From Bacillota bacterium (GTDB lineage Bacteria; Bacillota; Clostridia; Lachnospirales; Lachnospiraceae), in assembly GCA_023424995.1 (NCBI GenBank), contig JAFADH010000181.1:1-32131 (forward strand): 32,131 nt of DNA. Reading direction: 5' to 3'. The translations under genes and the position numbers were made by a program. Numbering within the stretch: the first letter of the stretch is position 1; each line of letters begins with the position of its first letter. Positions 1-8,329 of this stretch are shown here, piece by piece. The notes below the pieces were generated by a model. It made no database searches. It had not been told where the DNA came from and saw only the letters and a list, made by a program, of their open reading frames with translations.

Positions 1-1159
1 TGTATACGATATCTCCTGCCTTCGCCGGCTCAACTGCCACAACCTCTTCATCAAGCAGCTTCGTATCAAGCTGTTCAATAACAATATTGTCAACAAAGAA
101 ATCAATCAGGGTATCTGTCTCAAAGTATAGCTCACACTTTGTAGTACTGGGAGATACCTCCATAATCCCGCTGATCTTTGTCCAGGTACCTTTCGTCACC
201 TCCGTAAGCTCCGTAACTGCGGGATATTTATTTTCATCCCTGCTCGTTCTCTCCTGAGAGATCTTAAAGTTCTCGACATCCTTGCCTGTGATATATCTTA
301 CCCATCCGGTCACCCGATAGGTTGCCCCCGGGATAACAATATCCGTGATATCTGCCGTAGCTCCGTTCCAGTTTGCAGTTCTCCCTCTTACCGCCAGATA
401 TCCTTTTCCTCCCTCGGCAGCCACACCGGTGGTAGTCTGAGCCACCGTTGCAGCGCCTCTTCCATTAAATCTGCCGGCGGAAGCGGAGAAGTCTTCTCTC
501 AGGATTTCTTTCAAAACCTTGACTTCTTCCTTGCCGCCGCCATCATTATTTGCTTCCACTGCTTCCTTAGAGTCGATCTGAATCGTAACACTGTCCTTTC
601 TGCCGCTTAAGGCCGTCGCCGTCAAGGTAACGGTACCTGCTTTTTTTGCGGTAAAGGAGCCGTCACTCTTAATATCAGCGATGCTCTTATCACTGGAGGA
701 CCAGGTCACGATATCATTTGAGCTCGCAGGAACAAGAGATACCTTCAGTTTATAATCGCTTTTTACCTCCAGTAAATTGATCTTATTCGTGATCGTAACC
801 ACTACTGCGGGTTTCAGTACGGTTACCTTGGCAATCAGAAGGTATTCTTTCGCTCCTGCCGTAACCCGGCAGGTGATCTCCGCTTTTCCCTTTCCGGTCC
901 CGGTCACAATACCGTTAACCATGTTAACGGCGGCCACTTTTTCGTTGCTGGAGCTCCACTGATAGACTGAGCCTTTGATCTTATTTTCGACGTTAAAGTC
1001 GAAGCTTTTCCCAATAACAATGGTTTTTTCTGTCGTATTCAAAGACGGAGTTTTTGCTGCTGTCTTGGCAAATGCAGGTATATTCAGCGTTAATACGAAT
1101 ACGGCCGCCATTACCAGGGCAGCAAACCTTCTCCAGGTGTTTCTTCTTTTCTTTTTCAT
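1..1159 (-). CDS. Secreted xylanase-like protein, N-terminal part (cut by window edge)
   Basis: An open frame of 386 codons runs off the left edge, so the C-terminus is missing. Residues 1-31 form a Sec signal peptide (basic MKKKRRN start, hydrophobic core, cut near AFA-KT). Residues about 34-115 and 118-198 look like two bacterial Ig-like (Big_2) domains, with WSSS and 'G..T.T.TA' signatures. Residues about 222-375 resemble a CBM4/9/22 carbohydrate-binding module, opening with 'REDFS' and closing with 'FFVDNIVIEQL'. Such modules commonly precede GH10 xylanase domains, so I infer an extracellular xylan-active enzyme, but no catalytic domain is visible. An AAGGAGG site lies 12 bases before the ATG. 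A nearer ATG (1168-1170) opens only a four-codon frame whose TGA overlaps this start. The xyloside-type locus at 17555-24047 is compatible with this substrate. Confidence 0.7.
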   Translation of the reverse strand, partial: MKKKRRNTWRRFAALVMAAVFVLTLNIPAFAKTAAKTPSLNTTEKTIVIGKSFDFNVENKIKGSVYQWSSSNEKVAAVNMVNGIVTGTGKGKAEITCRVTAGAKEYLLIAKVTVLKPAVVVTITNKINLLEVKSDYKLKVSLVPASSNDIVTWSSSDKSIADIKSDGSFTAKKAGTVTLTATALSGRKDSVTIQIDSKEAVEANNDGGGKEEVKVLKEILREDFSASAGRFNGRGAATVAQTTTGVAAEGGKGYLAVRGRTANWNGATADITDIVIPGATYRVTGWVRYITGKDVENFKISQERTSRDENKYPAVTELTEVTKGTWTKISGIMEVSPSTTKCELYFETDTLIDFFVDNIVIEQLDTKLLDEEVVAVEPAKAGDIVY

Positions 1160-1299
1160 GATCCTGCCATACCTCCTTTAAATTTAATCTTGTACTTCCT
1201 GCTGCTTCAGGTTAGTTATTTTAAGTCCGGGCATGTTCTATTTAATTTTGATATTATAGTTATTTTCCGCATAAATCCACTCAATAATTGCTTTTCGTC

Positions 1300-1785
1300 C
1301 CTTAAATATTGCCCTCTTTGCGGAGTGCAATGCGAGAATTCCGTATGTAGTCCGGAAATCCCGAAGTGACCGCTTCGCCTCATTCGTCCGCCCTGCAGGC
1401 TGAAAACTCATTCTGCGCAATTGCTGAAGCTATCAGCTTGTCGGTACACTGGAAAGGCAATATATCAGCAAGGGGATACCCGTGTCAGGTAGCACCGACC
1501 CATTGGGGATATATTCCACGCCTTCCAATAATCTTATATAGCCATTGTGCAGGATGATATGTTAGAGTACTAGATGTAGCGACGCCACTGTGAAAAATAC
1601 CAGTCAAGGGAGTTAATGTGAATTATGTCCAACATAGCTCACATGTGATTATGCAGCTTCATTATCATAATCGCGAACTTAAGCAAGGCAAATGTGAAAC
1701 GTGTGAATTAAATAAAAAACTAATCCACATGGCAGATTTGTGCAAAAAGCGCAAATACGCAGGATTTGCCGGAATGGAGGTTATT
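1300..1785 (+). other. Long structured 5' leader candidate upstream of the wall hydrolase
   Basis: These 486 bases precede the hydrolase and hold no convincing gene. Several inverted repeats can be read: CGAAG/CTTCG (1362-1366 with 1373-1377), GCTGA/TCAGC (1423-1427 with 1433-1437), GTCGGT/ACCGAC (1440-1445 with 1494-1499), GGG/CCC (1473-1475 with 1479-1481), and a 7-bp stem with an AAAAA loop just before the ribosome site (about 1737-1755). GGAAAGGC at 1451-1458 can pair, with one bulge, to GCCTTCC at 1520-1526. That pairing would cross the GTCGGT stem and form a pseudoknot. I compared it by eye with ydaO (c-di-AMP), c-di-GMP-I and cobalamin riboswitches and found none of their conserved cores. 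It could be an unrecognised riboswitch, a small RNA or chance structure. Bases 1160-1299 hold the promoter side of the leftward gene and nothing else I can name. Confidence 0.3.
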
Positions 1786-2595
1786 ATGAAACAGTTGAAG
1801 AAACTATTCATCCTTACACTATGTATCCTGTTCCTGTCACAATCAACAGCCTTTGCCGCTAATTATAAGGTAGCGACGGGCGATTCCTTATACAAGATCG
1901 GCAAGCTGTTCAAGGTATCCGTAAGCAGCCTTAAGAAGACCAACAAGCTAAAGTCGGACAGCATCCGCGCCGGACAGGTATTAAAAGTATCCGCGCTTGA
2001 ATATAAAGTAAAAAGCGGTGATACACTTACTAAGATAGCGAAAAAGTACGGGGTAACCGTAGCTGCTGTCAAGAAGGCAAATAATAAGAAAACAAGTTCC
2101 ATTAAAGCCGGCCAGAAGCTGGTCATACCGGGTGTAAAACCCAAGAGCACTACTGTTACCAAGACAACAACTGCCAAGACTACGGCTGCCAAGTCTGCTG
2201 CCACGAGTACAAAGTATGTAGTACCCTGCACCAGCGAAGAACTTACCCTCCTGTCAAAACTCATTGAGGCAGAAGCAGGCGGTGAAGCTTATCAGGCCAA
2301 GGTTGCAGTCGCTGGAGTGGTGATCAACCGGGTTCAAAGCAAGGACTGGGCATCCACGATTAAGGGTGTTATCTATGAGAAATCCGGCGGTTATTACCAG
2401 TTCACTCCGGTTAAAAACGGTTACATTAACAAAGTAACGGTATCCGCTGCCTCAAAGAAGGCCGCCAAGGAAGCACTTGCCGGAAAGGATCCCAGCAAGG
2501 GAGCCATGTTCTACTTCGATACAAGCTCCACCAATCAATGGTTGTGGTCCAAGACAAAAACAGCCGCAATCGACCACATGGTTTTCGTTAAATAA
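1786..2595 (+). CDS. Secreted LysM-repeat cell-wall hydrolase, SleB-type
   Basis: A 269-residue exported protein. Residues 1-25 are a signal peptide (MKQLKK then a hydrophobic stretch, cut after AFA). Two LysM domains follow (about 26-69 and 71-115, each with 'GDSLYKIGK/GDTLTKIAK' and 'AGQ' motifs), which bind peptidoglycan. A Thr/Ala/Lys-rich linker (about 118-143) leads to a C-terminal Hydrolase_2 domain (about 146-269) with 'EAEAGGE' and 'FYFDTSS.N.W.W'. This is the fold of the spore-cortex lytic enzyme SleB, whose glutamate in the EAEA segment is thought to be catalytic. The frame can be extended upstream to a GTG at 1618, but the ATG at 1786 has GGAGG five bases before it and starts directly on the signal peptide. 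The role may be cortex or vegetative wall turnover; the sequence does not decide. Confidence 0.85.
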   Translation: MKQLKKLFILTLCILFLSQSTAFAANYKVATGDSLYKIGKLFKVSVSSLKKTNKLKSDSIRAGQVLKVSALEYKVKSGDTLTKIAKKYGVTVAAVKKANNKKTSSIKAGQKLVIPGVKPKSTTVTKTTTAKTTAAKSAATSTKYVVPCTSEELTLLSKLIEAEAGGEAYQAKVAVAGVVINRVQSKDWASTIKGVIYEKSGGYYQFTPVKNGYINKVTVSAASKKAAKEALAGKDPSKGAMFYFDTSSTNQWLWSKTKTAAIDHMVFVK

Positions 2596-2636
2596 CCTAA
2601 TTCGATAGATCTCATGAAAGAAATAGTTCCTAACCA

Positions 2637-2677
2637 GAACAGGAGCCGGTAATCGGGTAGATTACCGGCTCCTGTTC
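2637..2677. terminator. Perfect 18-bp stem-loop between convergent genes
   Basis: Bases 2637-2654 are the exact reverse complement of 2660-2677, with a five-base loop (GGGTA). The hairpin lies between the stop of the wall hydrolase (2595) and the stop of the leftward surface protein (2746), the usual place for a bidirectional terminator. Neither side has a clean run of T, so termination may be factor-assisted. Confidence 0.75.
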
Positions 2678-2745
2678 TCAGAATCCTCTTCTGCGGCTCC
2701 AAGGATGATATTTAACCATGTGTTATATTATTATGTAATATATTC

Positions 2746-3456
2746 TTATGCATGCCGTATATGCCGTTTTCTAACGGACAATATACCTGCTGCGGATATG
2801 ATTATTCCCAAACCGTATACTGCCTCCGGAGGAATTGCACCTGTCTTCGGAATATTAACCGGGTTATCGATGCCTAAAATCATATAGTCCGTAATAACCT
2901 TAATTGCATCATCGGTCAGGTCTTTGTTCAGACCGGTATCTGCAAGAATCTGATTCAACTGACCCTGCCAGTCGTAAGATACTGCTGTCATCATCTCTAC
3001 AAGATAGGTCACGAGGGCAACGGTCAGACTATCACTTAAGTTATTTCTTGCCATTTTAAGATATTCCCATGCCTGATTAGTGTCATTATAATCATCCAAT
3101 GCCAGAAGATAACCGATACAGAACAGCTGGTCTCCGGAGAGTGCCGCTACGTCCAGCTGTTCCAGCGGTTTACCATAGATAAATTCGCAATACAGCTCCG
3201 CATTATTCTTGCCGTTGATATTCCAGGATAATGCATTTATGATCGCTGCTTTCACATCAATCGGATTATTCTCGTCGGCTAAATATGCTGCCATATGGGA
3301 AGTGATGGTATTACGGCCGCTGGCCTCGTTAACTATGTCAACGTGATAATATGCCCTGCTGAAATTAGTGGATGTAAGAGGCGAATCTGCTGATACTGCC
3401 GCAGTTACACCGAATATCCCAATCAATACCATAATCAGCGCGATTAATTTTTTCAC
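2746..3456 (-). CDS. Surface protein with IPKTG sortase-type anchor, unknown function
   Basis: A 236-residue protein starting at GTG, with a GGGGGA ribosome site about eight bases upstream. Residues 1-23 form a signal peptide (cut near VSA-DS). The middle region is mostly polar and predicted helical and matches no family I recognise. Near the C-terminus are, in order, IPKTG, a hydrophobic stretch (AVYGLGIIISAAGIL) and a basic tail (RKRHIRH). This is the layout of a cell-wall sorting signal, with Ile in place of the usual Leu of LPxTG. I infer covalent anchoring to the wall by a sortase encoded elsewhere. It shares strand with the aspartate kinase 46 bases upstream but has no obvious functional link to it. 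Confidence 0.65.
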   Translation of the reverse strand: MKKLIALIMVLIGIFGVTAAVSADSPLTSTNFSRAYYHVDIVNEASGRNTITSHMAAYLADENNPIDVKAAIINALSWNINGKNNAELYCEFIYGKPLEQLDVAALSGDQLFCIGYLLALDDYNDTNQAWEYLKMARNNLSDSLTVALVTYLVEMMTAVSYDWQGQLNQILADTGLNKDLTDDAIKVITDYMILGIDNPVNIPKTGAIPPEAVYGLGIIISAAGILSVRKRHIRHA

Positions 3457-3502
3457 TATAATATCCCCCTTTTCCTTGCTTCCATAAACTTATTGATAAC
3501 CG

Positions 3503-4825
3503 CTATTTCCCCAATACAAAGCTATTATAGATCGCTCTTGTGGCTTCCTCAAAATCCTCTTCCGCAACTCCGATAATGATATTCAGCTCGGAGGAGCCCT
3601 GATCGATCATCTTTACATTGATCTTCGCATTAGCCAGTGCCATGAATATCTTCGCCGCAGTTCCTCTTGCCTTTCGCATACCGCGTCCCACAACTGCAAC
3701 TAATGCAAGATTATCCTCCAGCTCGATGCTGTCCGGATGGGTTCTCCCCGTAATCTCGTCCAATACTCCCTTTTCCTTGCCGCGGAAGGCATCCGTGCTG
3801 ACAATAACACTGAGGGTATCGATACCGGAGGGCATATGTTCAAAGCACATATTATTCTTTTCCAGGGCACGGAGAATATTTCTGCCGAAGCCTACCTCAC
3901 TGTTCATCATGGCTTTTTCAATATTTATAACAGTGAAGCCCTTCTTACCGGCTATCCCGGTGATCGTATACGGACTGTTATCGACCGTATGGGAGACAAT
4001 CATGGTGCCGGGATTCCCGGGATCGTTGGTATTCTTTATATTAATGGGAATTCCTACGGTACGCACGGGGAAGATTGCATCCTCGTGCAATACGGTAGCA
4101 CCCATATAGGATAGCTCTCTTAATTCTCTGTATGTGATGGAAGTAATCGGTTTCGGATCTGTTACGATTCGGGGATCACAGATAAGAAAGCCGTTAACAT
4201 CAGTCCAATTCTCGTACAGCTCTGCGCTTACGGCTCTTGCCACGATGGAACCGGTTACGTCAGAACCGCCCCGGGAGAAGGTCTTGATCGTATCATTGGG
4301 CATAGATCCGTAAAAGCCGGGAACGACCGCATACTCCAGCTCCTCCAGCCTGGGAGTCAGCTTTGACAGGGTCTTATCCAGGTCAAATTCGCCGCTCTCA
4401 TTAAAATTCACTAAACCTACCGTATCCAGGAAGGGAAAGCCCAGATATCTCGCAAGCAGGATGCTGTTCAGATATTCTCCCCGGCTTGCGGCATAATCAC
4501 GGCCCGCGCTATGTGCGAAGGACGCTTTGATATACCGGAATTCTTCCTCCAGGGAGATATCAAGTGCCAAATCCTTGATGATACTGTTATACCTCTCTTC
4601 AATGGCTGCAAAATCCGCATCAAAATTCTCACCGCGGGAGGCTTTGTCATAGCAATTATAAAGCATATCCGTAATCTTAGTGTCTTTGTCATAACGTTTA
4701 CCGGGCGCGGAAGCAACTACAAAGCGTCTGCTCTTGTCTCCACGGATAATATCTGCAACCTTTTTAAATTGATTCGCATCAGCAAGTGAGCTGCCACCGA
4801 ATTTTACAACCTTCGTACCATTCAT
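3503..4825 (-). CDS. lysC: Aspartate kinase with C-terminal ACT domains
   Basis: A cytoplasmic enzyme of 440 residues that phosphorylates L-aspartate, the first step toward lysine, threonine, methionine and diaminopimelate. The kinase domain opens with KFGGSS (8-13) and contains 'FSRGGSDVTGS' (183-193), typical of aspartokinases. Two ACT domains follow (about 288-360 and 365-440); in this family they bind end-product amino acids for feedback control. The length fits monofunctional aspartokinases. GAGG lies seven bases before the ATG. The upstream gap to the RelA-TPR gene is about 98 AT-rich bases, and I see no riboswitch or T-box there. Which amino acid inhibits it cannot be told from the sequence. 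Confidence 0.93.
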   Translation of the reverse strand: MNGTKVVKFGGSSLADANQFKKVADIIRGDKSRRFVVASAPGKRYDKDTKITDMLYNCYDKASRGENFDADFAAIEERYNSIIKDLALDISLEEEFRYIKASFAHSAGRDYAASRGEYLNSILLARYLGFPFLDTVGLVNFNESGEFDLDKTLSKLTPRLEELEYAVVPGFYGSMPNDTIKTFSRGGSDVTGSIVARAVSAELYENWTDVNGFLICDPRIVTDPKPITSITYRELRELSYMGATVLHEDAIFPVRTVGIPINIKNTNDPGNPGTMIVSHTVDNSPYTITGIAGKKGFTVINIEKAMMNSEVGFGRNILRALEKNNMCFEHMPSGIDTLSVIVSTDAFRGKEKGVLDEITGRTHPDSIELEDNLALVAVVGRGMRKARGTAAKIFMALANAKINVKMIDQGSSELNIIIGVAEEDFEEATRAIYNSFVLGK

Positions 4826-4923
4826 AGCTTATCCTCAATCTCCTATCCATAATAATTCAATAATAAATGTATATAAGACAATATTATATCTGCATTATTA
4901 TAAATAATCAACTGTATTTTTTA

Positions 4924-6696
4924 TCAGATTAACGCGTTCAAGTGATTCATCTTATCCAAGGCTTCTTCCGCACCGTTCTTATATTCGATGCTGTTACTCA
5001 GGGACAGAGCTTCCTTATAATAATTCAAAGCCTCCTGCCTCTGATCCTTCCTGGTATATGCATTCCCGAGACTGATAAGAACACTCACCCTGTTCTTCTG
5101 ATTGCCCGCTGCCTCCTGCCGCGCTAATGCCTGCTCATAATAAGACACGGCTTCTTTGACCTGATCCTTAAGCAGATAGATATTACCGATATTGTGAAGG
5201 GCATCTCCCTCTCCCTGCTTATAATCGTATTCCCTGCATACCTCCAAGGCCTGACGGAAATAAGACAGCGCCTGCTCCATATCATCTTGCTTCATAAATA
5301 ATAATCCCAGGCTGTTCAGCTGGATCACTTCACCGATTTTATAATTGGTCTCACGGTAGATGATAATTGCATTCGTATAATACTGCAAGGCTTTCGTATA
5401 ATTCTTCCTGTCCGCATAGATATTGCCCATCATTCCCAGAGTTCCTGCCTGCCCCTGCTTATACATAATCTTTCTGTGCAGCTCCAGCGCCCGGTTGCAA
5501 TAATCATAAGCCTTATCCAGATCGCCCTTCAGCCGGTAGGTGGAGCCTACATTTAACAGCTGGTTTCCTTCTCCCTGAATTCCTCCGATTTCATGATTGA
5601 TCTGAACTGCCTTCTCAAAGTAATTAATTGCCTCATCATAGTTTTCCTTGGAGGAATAGATATATCCGATATTCGCCAGGGTATTGGCCTCACCCTGCCG
5701 GTTACCGTTCTCCCGGTTCATATGAAGGGTCTCCAGCTGGTATTTTAATTCTTCACTTTGCTTAATATTAAGATATTTCTCATAGAGCTCAGGACAAACC
5801 TCACTGATCTTTCCGATGATCTGGTCTACGATGGGTTTTCCCTTTGCGTATGGGTCAACATAAAGAATGAGTTCCTTCATGGCCTCGGGTTTATTAAAGC
5901 GGGAATCCTTAATGCAGTTAAACAGCAGGTCGGCACGTCCCAGAACAATCTCTCTGCTGGAATTCTCGGATGCGGATCCCAGCTTATTATACAGATACAT
6001 CGCCAGCTCATAATGATTATTAAATTCCTGCCCTACCTGGCTGACTCTGTTCTTCACAGCCTTCTGCAATCTTTGAAGGGCGATCTCGCCTGCCAGCACA
6101 AGACCGTTGAGCTCATCCAGAATCTGATATTCCTCGTAGGACAGTTCTCCGCTGTAGGGCTTATATACCAGATCATGTTCCACTTCCGCCCAGGCATGCA
6201 TCAGCGCTGACGCAATCTGGATTTCGATGATCATATTCGCATACCGCTTGGAATCCTCCGGCAGATCTGATTCTTTCAGATGAATTCTATAATGGGTAGC
6301 CCAATAACCGGAAAAACGCTTTTTATACTCCTCCTGGGTCTCTTCCTGGGCAGACACAGGTTCAGGGAATGTTCTGCAGCCCTTAACCTCGAATTTTGAT
6401 TCAATAAATTGCTGGACCTTATACAGATCTCCCGGGAAATACAAGGCGATACGGACTCCCGACAGGTCAGCGATATCTTCAAATATCTCATCAAAGGAGG
6501 TATAATTCTTCTGAAAGCATCGCTTCTCCAGCTTGTCCCTAAGCCGCTCCGGTCTCTTGGCACGGCTGGTTACGATGGTCCGAATACCGATCTGCTCCAT
6601 ATTCGTCTCACAGATCTGAGCACAAATTCTCGCAGCTTCCCTGTAAAAGTCCAGTTTCTTCGTATAATACTCCATGAATTTGTTAATGACAGACAT
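4924..6696 (-). CDS. RelA/SpoT-type nucleotide synthetase domain fused to TPR repeats
   Basis: A 590-residue cytoplasmic protein. Residues about 15-215 form a RelA/SpoT synthetase domain with SRAKRPE (44-50), DLSGVRI (77-83), GYWATH (130-135) and EIQI followed by HAWAEVEHDL (158-176). These match the residues that bind GTP and ATP in (p)ppGpp synthetases, so it looks catalytically intact. There is no HD hydrolase domain and no TGS/ACT region, so it is not a long RSH enzyme. Residues about 333-575 contain six tetratricopeptide repeats of about 40 residues ('A...lGniY......eAl.yy..Al') after a helical linker. It may make an alarmone when the TPR part senses a partner. Some related small synthetases are instead toxins that modify nucleotides or tRNA, and no antitoxin-like gene is adjacent. 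AAAGGA precedes the ATG by about ten bases. Confidence 0.8.
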   Translation of the reverse strand: MSVINKFMEYYTKKLDFYREAARICAQICETNMEQIGIRTIVTSRAKRPERLRDKLEKRCFQKNYTSFDEIFEDIADLSGVRIALYFPGDLYKVQQFIESKFEVKGCRTFPEPVSAQEETQEEYKKRFSGYWATHYRIHLKESDLPEDSKRYANMIIEIQIASALMHAWAEVEHDLVYKPYSGELSYEEYQILDELNGLVLAGEIALQRLQKAVKNRVSQVGQEFNNHYELAMYLYNKLGSASENSSREIVLGRADLLFNCIKDSRFNKPEAMKELILYVDPYAKGKPIVDQIIGKISEVCPELYEKYLNIKQSEELKYQLETLHMNRENGNRQGEANTLANIGYIYSSKENYDEAINYFEKAVQINHEIGGIQGEGNQLLNVGSTYRLKGDLDKAYDYCNRALELHRKIMYKQGQAGTLGMMGNIYADRKNYTKALQYYTNAIIIYRETNYKIGEVIQLNSLGLLFMKQDDMEQALSYFRQALEVCREYDYKQGEGDALHNIGNIYLLKDQVKEAVSYYEQALARQEAAGNQKNRVSVLISLGNAYTRKDQRQEALNYYKEALSLSNSIEYKNGAEEALDKMNHLNALI

Positions 6697-6730
6697 CCCG
6701 TTTCTATCCTTTCTTTATGTAATACAAATT

Positions 6731-6757
6731 ATGGCCAGATGCACTTTATCTGACCAT
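6731..6757. repeat. Inverted repeat in the leader of the RelA-TPR gene
   Basis: ATGGCCAGAT (6731-6740) and ATCTGACCAT (6748-6757) are inverted copies with one G-T pair and a seven-base spacer, starting 35 bases upstream of the start codon at 6696. It could be a repressor site or a hairpin in the 5' untranslated mRNA. The remainder of 6758-6926 is AT-rich and I see no gene in it. Confidence 0.4.
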
Positions 6758-6926
6758 AAAAGGCATTGCTTCTGCAAGTTATCAGAAGTTGCATTATACT
6801 TTCTTCCGACCTATCTGCCTGCAACATTAAGTAGCAAATAATCTCAAAAGGATTTACATCATATTGTTATTTTATCAGAATAATCCTCATTAGAAAAGTA
6901 AAATTCACAATTTGATTATCAACATA

Positions 6927-6956
6927 AAGATATCCAGGGCAAAGCCTGGATATCTT
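6927..6956 (-). terminator. 12-bp stem-loop after the nitrogenase-like/ABC gene block
   Basis: AAGATATCCAGG (6927-6938) and its exact complement (6945-6956) enclose a six-base loop. The hairpin lies about 70 bases past the stop of the substrate-binding protein gene (7024). On that strand it is followed by a short T-rich stretch. It probably ends the long leftward transcript. Confidence 0.6.
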
Positions 6957-7023
6957 CAGGAGATATGAAAATCTATGAAATTAAAGTATGTTGTCATATT
7001 AAGCAAAAGCAATATTAATTCTA

Positions 7024-8196
7024 TCAATCATTCTTTATCTGGGTGGCAGGGTCGATGGGCGCTTCAACTGTCTCTGTAATGCTGTCCGGCACCCCATCCA
7101 GGCGGAAGAAGCTGTTCTTGGCCAGAGCGTCCGCATCCGTATCCTCCCTGATCAGTCCAAGCTCCTTCATATCCAGGATATTGCGGGTCAGGGCTTCTTC
7201 TACTCCGCTTACGGAAGTCAGATATTTAAAGGTATTAATGGTATGGGTATCAATCTCCAGATCACCTACCAGCCATTCATTATCCAACTGGATCTGGGCG
7301 GCAAGCTCGGTATTCTGGTCTACCCATGTGGCAGCCTTCTGAATCGCTCTTACAACTGCCGCCACCTGATCCGGATACTTCTCGATGGCTGCATTGCGAA
7401 CCCACAAGGAGCAGCAATATTCATCCTTTAGCAGCTCCGAGGTTGCCGAATTAAAGATCGAAATGCCGGCCCCTTCATTCACCAGGATGGTAGCCTGAGG
7501 ATCACCGATGGATATTGCATCAACAGCGCCATTCTTCAGTGCGATAGGAAGATTCTCCTTATCAAATACGATGAATTCAACTTCCATATTATCTGCCGTA
7601 GAACCGATTCCTTCATTCGCCAATGCACGCTGTGCGACAATATGGGCAGAAGAAGCAAGCTTTTCTACACCAATCTTCTTACCCTTTAAGTCCGCAACGG
7701 TCTTAACACCGGATTCAGAGCTGGCGATGATCTGCAGGCACCCGGTATGTACCCCGAGCACCGTCTTGGCTTCCAGACCATTATCAAGAGGTGCAAGCAT
7801 AGCGGCAATTAATCCGAAGGTTACATCTGCCTGACCTGTGGCAAGCATCTCAGGTCCGGGAGTGCTGGAGGTTAGATATTCATAATCGATACCTTCTTCC
7901 AGTCCTTCCGCCTCAAGAAATTGGAGCTGTTTTGCCAGATGAATGGGAATACCGCATAAACCTGCCGAATATAAGATCTTAATGGGAACCTTCTCTTCAG
8001 CACTTACTGTCTCCGTAGGTTCGGGATCCTCCGAGACTTCATCGTCGGGCGCCTGTGTAGCTGCACTGTCATTCTTTGGCGCTGTGGTCGGAGTCGGCTT
8101 GGCTGAGTCATCCGGCTGTGTTCCGCAAGCCGTGGCAATAAGTGAAAAAGTTAATAACACACTTACTATGGCAAATAATTTTTTAAATTTTTTCAT
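7024..8196 (-). CDS. ABC transporter lipoprotein, sulfonate/nitrate/taurine (NMT1/SsuA-like) type
   Basis: A 390-residue substrate-binding lipoprotein. The start at 8196 (MKKFKKLF) begins the signal peptide directly; the lipobox is IATAC, so Cys24 would be lipidated. A Pro/Thr/Asp/Glu-rich linker follows (about 26-68), then an NMT1/SsuA-type periplasmic-binding fold with 'LYSAGLCGIPIHLAK', 'ADVTFGL' and 'DLKGKKIGV'. The in-frame extension to 8247 lacks a good ribosome site. This family delivers alkanesulfonates, taurine, nitrate, bicarbonate, thiamine precursors or riboflavin to the membrane complex. Beside cysK and the nitrogenase-like genes, an organosulfur ligand is the most economical guess. 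It is the last gene of the block, 133 bases after the ATPase gene; that gap holds a duplicated GTAGTTCATT but no clear promoter. Confidence 0.85.
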   Translation of the reverse strand: MKKFKKLFAIVSVLLTFSLIATACGTQPDDSAKPTPTTAPKNDSAATQAPDDEVSEDPEPTETVSAEEKVPIKILYSAGLCGIPIHLAKQLQFLEAEGLEEGIDYEYLTSSTPGPEMLATGQADVTFGLIAAMLAPLDNGLEAKTVLGVHTGCLQIIASSESGVKTVADLKGKKIGVEKLASSAHIVAQRALANEGIGSTADNMEVEFIVFDKENLPIALKNGAVDAISIGDPQATILVNEGAGISIFNSATSELLKDEYCCSLWVRNAAIEKYPDQVAAVVRAIQKAATWVDQNTELAAQIQLDNEWLVGDLEIDTHTINTFKYLTSVSGVEEALTRNILDMKELGLIREDTDADALAKNSFFRLDGVPDSITETVEAPIDPATQIKND

Positions 8197-8329
8197 TATC
8201 TTATCCCTTCCTTTTTGATATTTCATAATCGTTCCCGGTTCTTCCATTCCCGTAGTTCATTTCTGTAGTTCATTCCCGTGCTTCCATACTTCCTTCGTTT
8301 TATATATATCTTTTTATTACCTTACAGCT

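Noticed and set aside
1423..1580. ydaO (c-di-AMP) or cobalamin riboswitch
   Set aside because: Conserved cores of either class could not be found; only isolated short matches such as a GCCACTG are present.
1618..1785. N-terminal extension of the wall hydrolase from a GTG
   Set aside because: It would put 56 residues before a perfect signal peptide, while the ATG at 1786 has its own GGAGG; the frame upstream is part of the leader.
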